The position numbers and the translations under genes are program-made. This document shows positions 12,936 to 18,802 of a DNA stretch of 18,802 nt, in pieces (within the stretch, counting starts at the first letter, position 1; the number at the start of each line of letters is the position of its first letter). Below the pieces are notes generated by a model. The model worked only from the letters and a program-made list of their open reading frames with translations, ran no database searches and was not told the DNA's origin. This stretch comes from an uncultured Erysipelotrichaceae bacterium (lineage in GTDB: Bacteria; Bacillota_I; Bacilli_A; Erysipelotrichales; Erysipelotrichaceae), in assembly GCA_934692455.1 (NCBI GenBank), contig CAKUTY010000014.1, positions 1 through 18,802 on the forward strand. The letters run 5' to 3'.

Positions 12936-14291
12936 ATGAATGGATATGATTATTATTTAAAGAGTGTCTGGGATCAGACTCTTAATCTTATAAAAACAAA
13001 TGGAATTGTTAATGAGCAAGTATTAGATATGTTTAGTACTGGTAGTAAACTATCTACTATTGAAGATAGTGTAGCTAAGATACAAACAAACAATTATTTA
13101 ACTTTCTCTATCATGGATAAGTACAAAGGGGATATCGAATTATGTCTTCAAAGCATCTTAGAAGATAACGATATTAAGTGTGCAGTTTTAAATACTGAAG
13201 AAGAAAAGAAACAAACTACGGTTACTTTATTTAAAAATGAATTCTTTGATAGGGAACTAGATTCAAATATGAACTTTGCAAGTTTCGTACTTGGCAAATC
13301 AAATAGTCAAGCTCAAGTAGCATCTTTAACTTGTGCTAAGAATCTAGGTTTGGTCTATAATCCTTTATTTATATATGGAAATTCAGGACTAGGAAAAACA
13401 CACTTATTAAACGCAATAGGTAATGAAGTAACATCTAATATGCCTAATAAAAAGATTGGTTTTATTTCAGGTAATGACTTTATCGATGCCTTGCAAAAGG
13501 CTAGAAAAAATGGCAATACTGATGAATTTAAATCTTCTTTTTTTGATTTAGATTTATTGTTAATTGATGATATTCAATTCATCGCTGGTAAAGAATGGAC
13601 TCAAGAAGTATTCTTCTCAATTTTTAATAAACTTGTTAATAATAGAAAACAAATTTGTCTTACAGCTGATAGATCACCTGAGGATATTAAGGGATTAGAA
13701 GATAGATTATTATCAAGATTTAATCAAGGCTTAAACGTAAATATTGAATCACCAGAATATGAAACAAGTATTCGTATTTTAAAGATGAAAATCGCTAATA
13801 ATATTAGCTTCCAAGATAAAGTAGACGAAGATGTTTTATCTTATATTGCGACTAATTTTTCAAAAGACGTTAGATCACTAGAAGGTGCCATCAATAGATT
13901 ATTATTCTATTTCATAAATTTTAACTTTTCAGGTGAAGATCATATCACTATGAAACTAGCCTATGATGCCTTTAAGGGTGAAGTTGTTGAAAATAGTACC
14001 AAGAATGAATTAAGTATTGCGAAAATTAGGAAGGCTGTTTGTGACTATTACAATATCACAAGACAACAGATATGTTCTGCCAATAGAACTAAGAACATCG
14101 CGATACCTCGTCATATTGCGATGTATCTATGTAGAGAAATGTTGGATTCTCCATATAAAGAAATTGGTAATGAATTTGGTAAAAGAGACCATTCTACAGT
14201 TATCAATGCCTGTGAGAAAGTTGAAAAGCTTTGTAAGAGTGATTCAGCTTATTTAAAAGCGATAACAGATATTAAAACTAGAATATCTTAA
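12936..14291 (+). CDS. dnaA: Chromosomal replication initiator protein DnaA
   Basis: The 451-residue protein has the four DnaA domains. Domain I (about 1-80) is divergent. A short linker leads to the AAA+ domain with its entry motif NFASFVLGKSN (about 113-123), Walker A GNSGLGKT (148-155) and Walker B LLLIDDIQF (about 205-213). Arg-rich sensor regions follow (DRLLSRFNQGLNV, DVRSLEGAINRL). Domain IV has the helix-turn-helix box-binding region IAIPRHIAMYLCREM and signature GKRDHSTVINACEKV. It binds DnaA boxes, oligomerises with ATP and opens oriC. ATG 12936 is the first start after an in-frame TAG at 12927; AAGGA at 12920-12924 is a rather distant ribosome binding site, possibly helped by GTGGG. 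It is followed by the second half of oriC and then dnaN. Confidence 0.98.
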   Translation: MNGYDYYLKSVWDQTLNLIKTNGIVNEQVLDMFSTGSKLSTIEDSVAKIQTNNYLTFSIMDKYKGDIELCLQSILEDNDIKCAVLNTEEEKKQTTVTLFKNEFFDRELDSNMNFASFVLGKSNSQAQVASLTCAKNLGLVYNPLFIYGNSGLGKTHLLNAIGNEVTSNMPNKKIGFISGNDFIDALQKARKNGNTDEFKSSFFDLDLLLIDDIQFIAGKEWTQEVFFSIFNKLVNNRKQICLTADRSPEDIKGLEDRLLSRFNQGLNVNIESPEYETSIRILKMKIANNISFQDKVDEDVLSYIATNFSKDVRSLEGAINRLLFYFINFNFSGEDHITMKLAYDAFKGEVVENSTKNELSIAKIRKAVCDYYNITRQQICSANRTKNIAIPRHIAMYLCREMLDSPYKEIGNEFGKRDHSTVINACEKVEKLCKSDSAYLKAITDIKTRIS

Positions 14292-14363
14292 TCCACCTAT
14301 CTCAACACATTTTTCAATACTAAAAATGTTAAAATATATTAGTAGTTATCGTGTTATTTGAAG

Positions 14364-14420
14364 TTTTCCACAACTTTCCACACCTTAATTATTATTAGAT
14401 TATTATTATTTATATATAAA
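14364..14420 (+). other. oriC downstream part: DnaA boxes, TTA triplets and AT tract (candidate unwinding element)
   Basis: Two tandem boxes TTTTCCACA (14364-14372) and CTTTCCACA (14374-14382) are followed by CC and then TTA units at 14385, 14389, 14392, 14395, 14400, 14403 and 14406, a TTT, and an ATATATA tract up to the dnaN ribosome binding site. In B. subtilis the basal unwinding element has the same order (DnaA boxes, short GC, DnaA-trio repeats, AT-rich melting site) between dnaA and dnaN. The trios here are TTA instead of the mostly CTA of B. subtilis. The assignment rests on this resemblance. Confidence 0.7.
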
Positions 14421-14430
14421 AGGAGCGACC

Positions 14431-15549
14431 ATGATTTTTAAAATTAACAAACGCGAATTTCTAGATTCACTAACAACTGCCGTAAAAGCAATCTCAAATA
14501 CTACTCCTTTACCAATACTAAATGGAATTAAGTTAATCGCAGAAAATAATTCCTTAACATTAATTTCTTCAGATACTAATATCTCAATTAAGACTGTTAT
14601 TAAAAACAGCGAAGATAAAGAAATCATTTCTATTTCAGAAGAAGGAGAAAATGTTATTGAATCAAGATACTTATTAGATATCGTTAGAAAAATTGATAGC
14701 GATACTATTAATGTAGAAATCTTTGATAATTCATTGGCTAAAATCTATGGTGGCAAATCAGAAGTTAAAATCAATGCGATGAATTCATATGACTATCCAA
14801 ACATTAACTTTGATTGTTCAAATACACCATTTAAATTTGATACTTATACATTCTTTAAGATTGTTAATGAAACTGCCTTTGCCTGCTCTGAAAAAGATAC
14901 ACGTCCTGTTTTAACAGGTGTTAACTTTAAGGCAAAAGATGGCAAGTTACATGTTAACGCGACTGACTCGTATCGTTTAGCTTCTAAGGTAGTTGATATT
15001 GATTCTGACTTAGACTTTAATATTACAATTCCTAGGAAATATTTATTAGACATCTATCATTCTATTTCTAATGTAGAAGAGGTAGAAATTGGCATTGACG
15101 CTCAAAAGATTTCATTCATCTTTAACAATTCAATCATTCAAACAAGATTATTAGATGATGAATTCCCTGATGTAGCTAGATTAATACCACCAGCATTCAC
15201 TCAAAAATTAGTAGTAAATGCCAAGGAATTAGCTAGTGCCATTGATAGATCGTCTTTCATCAAAGCTGATGGTAAAAATATCGTTAAACTAACAATTAAT
15301 GAAAAGACAGTTGATGTTACTTCTAATGGTTCTAATGGTTCTTCTTTTGAAGAAATAAGTGTTGTTTCATTCAAAGGAAATCCATTCGAAATATCTTGTT
15401 CAGGTAAATACCTAACTGATGCGATTAAGGCGATGTCAGCTGATGAAATTACTATTTCATTCTCTGGCGAACTTAAACCATTAATTATTACAGATGCTAA
15501 TGATCCTAGTATCACACAGTTGATTTCACCGGTTAGAACCTATAGATAA
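14431..15549 (+). CDS. dnaN: DNA polymerase III sliding clamp (beta subunit)
   Basis: The 372-residue protein has the standard length for the bacterial beta clamp. The N-terminus (MIFKINKREFLDSL, TTPLPILNGIKLIAENNSLT) is characteristic. The middle domain has SEKDTRPVLTGVNFK and ATDSYRLASK. The C-terminus ends with the near-universal hydrophobic-cleft tail, here SPVRTYR. It forms a head-to-tail ring dimer that tethers polymerase III and repair enzymes to DNA. AGGAG at 14421-14425 gives a good ribosome binding site five bases before ATG. The 139 bases between dnaA and dnaN contain the putative unwinding element. A strong terminator follows the gene, separating it from yaaA-recF-gyrB. Confidence 0.98.
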   Translation: MIFKINKREFLDSLTTAVKAISNTTPLPILNGIKLIAENNSLTLISSDTNISIKTVIKNSEDKEIISISEEGENVIESRYLLDIVRKIDSDTINVEIFDNSLAKIYGGKSEVKINAMNSYDYPNINFDCSNTPFKFDTYTFFKIVNETAFACSEKDTRPVLTGVNFKAKDGKLHVNATDSYRLASKVVDIDSDLDFNITIPRKYLLDIYHSISNVEEVEIGIDAQKISFIFNNSIIQTRLLDDEFPDVARLIPPAFTQKLVVNAKELASAIDRSSFIKADGKNIVKLTINEKTVDVTSNGSNGSSFEEISVVSFKGNPFEISCSGKYLTDAIKAMSADEITISFSGELKPLIITDANDPSITQLISPVRTYR

Positions 15550-15577
15550 AACAATAAAATTCATTTATAAGCAATTT

Positions 15578-15605
15578 AAAGCCCAAATATGGGCTTTTTC
15601 TTTTT
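15578..15605 (+). terminator. Intrinsic terminator after dnaN
   Basis: AAAGCCCA (15578-15585) pairs with TGGGCTTT (15590-15597) around AATA, and the T-run TTTTTCTTTTT follows. It lies 28 bases after the dnaN stop codon. Confidence 0.92.
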
Positions 15606-15646
15606 ATTAGTATAGATATATCCACTAAAAAATATAGGCCAAAAAG

Positions 15647-15655
15647 TGCTATAAT
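15647..15655 (+). promoter_or_regulatory. Extended -10 promoter of yaaA-recF-gyrB
   Basis: TGCTATAAT is an extended -10 (TG-n-TATAAT); no -35 is evident at the usual spacing. The start is predicted at about 15662, three bases before the yaaA start codon. There is no ribosome binding site ahead of that codon, so the transcript would be essentially leaderless. Confidence 0.65.
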
Positions 15656-15664
15656 TTATACTGT

Positions 15665-15871
15665 ATGGAAAGAATTGAAATTAAAGATGAATACATCACA
15701 TTAGGGCAATTTCTTAAAGTTGCCGACATTATCGCATCTGGTGGCGAAGCTAAAATCTTTTTAAATTCTAATATCATTCTAGTTAATGGTGAAGAAGATA
15801 ATCGCCGTGGTCGTAAACTACACAAAGGGGATAAGATAAGTATCCTTGGAGTAGATTATCTTATATGTTAG
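15665..15871 (+). CDS. yaaA: YaaA/RlbA S4-domain RNA-binding protein
   Basis: The 68-residue protein is a single S4 domain in the form found between dnaN and recF in Bacillota: EYITLGQFLKVADIIASGGEAK, then NIILVNGEEDNRRGRKLHKGD. B. subtilis YaaA is linked to 50S ribosome assembly. Start and length match that family. No Shine-Dalgarno sequence precedes the ATG and the extended -10 lies about 9 bases upstream, suggesting leaderless initiation. Its stop overlaps the recF start by 7 bp, so recF is translationally coupled. Evidence is family likeness plus conserved gene order. Confidence 0.95.
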   Translation: MERIEIKDEYITLGQFLKVADIIASGGEAKIFLNSNIILVNGEEDNRRGRKLHKGDKISILGVDYLIC

Positions 15872-16908
15872 TTGATTCTTTAAAACTTAATAATTATCGT
15901 AATTATAAATCTAATAGTTTTAAGTTTGAAAAAGGATTAAATATCATCATAGGAAAAAATGGGGTTGGCAAAACCAATATTTTAGAGAGTCTAGTGGTAG
16001 TTTCTAATACAAAATCATTTAGAACCTTAAATGATAATGATCTTATTAGAAAAGGTACAGATTACGCCAAGATTGACTTACTTTGTGATAACAATCATCT
16101 TAAAGTAGTTATCAGTAATAATGGCAAAAGATTATATATCAATGATATTCCGGTTAAAAAAACTTCAGATTTTATTGGTAAACTAAACTGTATCTTATTT
16201 AAACCATCTGACCTTAATTTATTTACGGACATGCCTCGTGATAGAAGAAGATTAATGGATCTTGAGATAGGTAAGGTAAGTAAAGAATACTTAAACGCAT
16301 TATCTCGTTATAATTTATTGCTTAAAGATAAGAATAAATTATTAAAAGAAGAAAAAATTAATATGGATTATCTAGATATTATTGATACTAAGATGTTAGA
16401 AGAAATGAAAGTTATTTTAAAACAACGCTATGAATTCTTTGAAGTCATCAATGAATCAATCAATGATATCTTCAATAATCTACTAGGAACTAATCATAAA
16501 CTAAACGTTAAGTATTTAGCTTGTAGTAATTTGAATGATTTAGAAAACATGATGAAGAAAAGTAGAGAGCGTGATTTATTTAATCATTACGCAACATTTG
16601 GTACTCATCATGATGACTATGAATTTTATTATGATTATTCTTTAATCAAGACCATTGCCTCACAAGGACAATGTCGTGCTGCTGTTATTAGTTTTAAGTT
16701 AGCACTGGAAAAATATATAAGAAAGAAAACTAAAGAGTTACCAATAATTTTATTGGATGACATCTTATCAGAACTTGATAATGATAATAAGTTACGTTTA
16801 TTAAGAAATATTCCTTATGATAATCAAGTTGTGATAACAGGGACTGATCTTAATAATATCAAAATTGGAAATAAGATAAATTTAATTAAATTAGAAGGAG
16901 GACAATGA
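15865..16908 (+). CDS. recF: DNA replication and repair protein RecF
   Basis: The 347-residue SMC-like ATPase is slightly short for the family but complete. Walker A GKNGVGKT is at residues 30-37 after the typical LKLNNYRNY start. The lobe II arm covers about 110-250. The ABC-type signature reads ASQGQCRAAVISFKLALEKY (about 264-283), with Cys-Arg-Ala where many relatives have QRT. Walker B ILLDDILSELD has Asp298-Asp299. RecF, with RecO and RecR, loads RecA at gaps behind stalled forks. The start lies within the end of yaaA (7-bp overlap). Its last codons contain AGGAGG, the ribosome binding site of gyrB, and its TGA overlaps the gyrB start. Confidence 0.97.
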   Translation: MLVDSLKLNNYRNYKSNSFKFEKGLNIIIGKNGVGKTNILESLVVVSNTKSFRTLNDNDLIRKGTDYAKIDLLCDNNHLKVVISNNGKRLYINDIPVKKTSDFIGKLNCILFKPSDLNLFTDMPRDRRRLMDLEIGKVSKEYLNALSRYNLLLKDKNKLLKEEKINMDYLDIIDTKMLEEMKVILKQRYEFFEVINESINDIFNNLLGTNHKLNVKYLACSNLNDLENMMKKSRERDLFNHYATFGTHHDDYEFYYDYSLIKTIASQGQCRAAVISFKLALEKYIRKKTKELPIILLDDILSELDNDNKLRLLRNIPYDNQVVITGTDLNNIKIGNKINLIKLEGGQ

Positions 16909-18802
16909 TGCCTGATACAAATATAAAACATGATGAATATACTTCAGATGATATTCAAGTCTTAGAGGGTCTGGAAGCAGTTAGAAAAAGACCTGGTATG
17001 TATATTGGTACTACATCTGATGCAGGTCTACATCACTTAATTTGGGAAATCGTCGATAACTCAGTTGATGAAGCTCTTGCAGGTTATGCTCACAGTATTG
17101 AAATAACAGTTGATAATAATGATATCGTTACTGTTAAGGATGATGGCCGTGGTATGCCAGTTGAAATTCATAAGAAAACGGGTATTTCTACGGTAGAAAC
17201 AATTTTTACTGTCTTGCATGCTGGTGGTAAATTTGGTGGTGGTGCTTATAAGGTATCTGGTGGTCTTCATGGTGTTGGTGCCAGTGTTGTTAATGCGTTA
17301 AGTGAATGGCTAGAAGTAACAATTCATAAGAATGGTAAAGTTTACTTTGTAAGATTCCATAACGGAGGGCACGTTGATAAGCCTCTATATGAAATTGGTA
17401 CTTGTGATATAAAAGATACAGGTTCTACTGTAAGATTTAAGGCTGATGGTGAAATCTTTAAAGAAGGAACTATTTATAACTATAAGACTTTATATGATCG
17501 TATTCGTCAAATGGCTTTCCTTAATAAGAATATCAAATTTATCTTAAATTGGGATAAGGATGATGAACATAAGGGTTCTACTACTTTCTTATATGAGGGT
17601 GGTATTAAGGAATATGTTTCTTTCTTAAATGAAGGTGAAAATCTATTATTTGATGATGTTTTATATGTAGATGGTACAGATGAAGCTACCAATATTTCAG
17701 TAGAAGTGGCTTTTGAATACAACACTTCTTATACTGAAAAAGTATATTCATTTTGTAATAATATCTTTACACCAGAAGGTGGTATGCATCTAGATGGTTT
17801 TAGACAAACATTAGCTAGAGTATTAAATGCTTATGCGAAAGATAAGAAGTTCTTAAAACCGGATGATCCTAACTTTACAAATGATGATTTAAAAGAAGGT
17901 TTAACAGCTATTATTTCAGTTAAGCACCCTGATCCTCAATATGAAGGTCAAACTAAGGGAAAGCTTGGCAATGCGGAAGTTAAGCCGGTTGTTAATAAGA
18001 TTTTTGGTGATTTCTTAAAGAGATGTTTCTTAGAAAATCCAGATATTGCCAAGATTGTAATCGAAAAAGCTAAATCAGCATCAGAGGCAAGACTTGCTGC
18101 TCAAAAGGCTAGGGAAACAGTTAGAAGAAAAGATGATTTTAGTGGTTCTAATTTGCCTACTAAATTAAAAGACTGTGCAAGTAGAGATGCTTCTATTTGT
18201 GAAATCTATATCGTCGAAGGTAATTCAGCCGGTGGTAGTGCGCAACAAGGTCGTGATTCTAACTTCCAAGCTATTCTTCCTTTAAGAGGTAAGATTTTAA
18301 ATGTTGAAAAAGCTCGTATGCATAAGATTTTCGATAATGCGGAAATTAGAATGATGATACAGGCCTTTGGTTGTGGTTTTGGTGATGAACTAGATATTTC
18401 TAAGCTTCGTTATCACAAGATTGTAATCATGACCGATGCCGATGTCGATGGTCAACATATCGCATCATTAATGCTTACTTTCTTATATCGTTACTTTAAG
18501 CCTCTAATTGAGGGTGGTTATGTTTATATTGCGATGCCACCTCTATATAAATTATGTAAGGGTCAAAAGACTTTACGTTATTGTTACTCAGATGAAGAAC
18601 TTGATTTGGCAAAGCGTGATTTCGGTGATGAAAAGTATGATATTCAAAGATATAAAGGTCTTGGTGAAATGGATCCAAGTCAACTTTGGGAGACAACTCT
18701 AGATCCTGAAAGAAGAACACTTAAGAGAGTTACTATTGAGGATGCGATTGATGCGGATAGTGTCTTCTCGATGTTGATGGGTGATGAAGTAGAGCCTAGA
18801 AG
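16908..18802 (+). CDS. gyrB: DNA gyrase subunit B (3' end outside window)
   Basis: About 631 codons are open to the right edge, so only the last few residues are missing (the visible end MGDEVEPR normally lies about 15 residues from the terminus). The GHKL ATPase has Glu47 and Asn51 in WEIVDNSVDEALAG, DDGRGMP (78-84) and GGLHGVG (118-124). The transducer is followed by a TOPRIM domain with EGNSAGGSA (Glu437), DADVDG (Asp510, Asp512, Asp514) and finally YKGLGEMDP. These are GyrB features; gene order after recF also favours gyrB over parE. Two ATGs stand in tandem (16905, 16908); I choose 16908, six bases after AGGAGG (16896-16901). It shares one base with the recF stop. With GyrA it introduces negative supercoils. 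Confidence 0.97.
   Translation, partial: MPDTNIKHDEYTSDDIQVLEGLEAVRKRPGMYIGTTSDAGLHHLIWEIVDNSVDEALAGYAHSIEITVDNNDIVTVKDDGRGMPVEIHKKTGISTVETIFTVLHAGGKFGGGAYKVSGGLHGVGASVVNALSEWLEVTIHKNGKVYFVRFHNGGHVDKPLYEIGTCDIKDTGSTVRFKADGEIFKEGTIYNYKTLYDRIRQMAFLNKNIKFILNWDKDDEHKGSTTFLYEGGIKEYVSFLNEGENLLFDDVLYVDGTDEATNISVEVAFEYNTSYTEKVYSFCNNIFTPEGGMHLDGFRQTLARVLNAYAKDKKFLKPDDPNFTNDDLKEGLTAIISVKHPDPQYEGQTKGKLGNAEVKPVVNKIFGDFLKRCFLENPDIAKIVIEKAKSASEARLAAQKARETVRRKDDFSGSNLPTKLKDCASRDASICEIYIVEGNSAGGSAQQGRDSNFQAILPLRGKILNVEKARMHKIFDNAEIRMMIQAFGCGFGDELDISKLRYHKIVIMTDADVDGQHIASLMLTFLYRYFKPLIEGGYVYIAMPPLYKLCKGQKTLRYCYSDEELDLAKRDFGDEKYDIQRYKGLGEMDPSQLWETTLDPERRTLKRVTIEDAIDADSVFSMLMGDEVEPR

Noticed and set aside
14307..14329. 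ACATTTTT/AAAAATGT hairpin after dnaA as a terminator
   Set aside because: AT-only stem apart from one pair and no following T-run; more likely part of the AT-rich origin DNA.
1..18802. CRISPR arrays, tRNA, rRNA or prophage integrase
   Set aside because: No repeat-spacer structure, no tRNA-like cloverleaf or rRNA stretch noticed, and no integrase or transposase motifs in any frame that I read.

Overview
The window is a visibly AT-rich bacterial chromosome segment centred on the replication origin. TGG encodes Trp and TGA is a stop (recF ends in TGA), so the standard bacterial code applies and the Mycoplasma code does not. The order dnaA-dnaN-yaaA-recF-gyrB, Gram-positive style ribosome binding sites, a lipobox lipoprotein and FtsX-type transporters point to a low-GC member of the Bacillota, perhaps an Erysipelotrichia-like or related gut Bacilli lineage. 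That placement is inference.

Layout. 1-750: the end of an FtsX-type permease and its terminator. 780-2450: a self-contained module of a palindromic operator array, one AlbA_2/HATPase/winged-helix regulator gene and a terminator. 2460-7332: a leftward three-gene operon (ABC ATPase, large FtsX permease, lipoprotein), with a consensus promoter and palindromic operators at its head. 7282-8529: a PAS-type sensor gene transcribed divergently from that operon, the two promoters sharing -35 bases. 8512-10011: a leftward AAA_14/DUF4143 ATPase preceded by three copies of a palindromic motif at exactly 33-bp spacing. 10011-10310: a decayed gene for a small membrane protein with a coiled-coil heptad array. 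10342-12470: a tightly packed leftward operon (NUDIX, MazG-like, left-handed beta-helix protein, HAD phosphatase) ending in a strong terminator.

12458-14430 is a bipartite oriC. A dense cluster of DnaA boxes lies upstream of dnaA. A second, smaller group lies between dnaA and dnaN, followed by TTA triplets and an AT tract that resemble the Bacillus subtilis basal unwinding element. The rest of the window is the replication operon: dnaN with its own terminator, then yaaA (S4 domain), recF and gyrB overlapping one another. gyrB runs off the right end.

How it fits together. DnaA opens the origin and probably controls its own promoter, since a DnaA box fills the promoter spacer. DnaN, RecF and GyrB supply the clamp, gap-repair loading and supercoiling. 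The leftward NUDIX/MazG/HAD genes look like a nucleotide-pool and metabolite housecleaning set that starts at the origin edge. The left half is accessory in character: two transporter systems, a sensor without an output domain, and two genes (the AlbA_2 regulator and the DUF4143 ATPase) each headed by its own palindromic repeat array.
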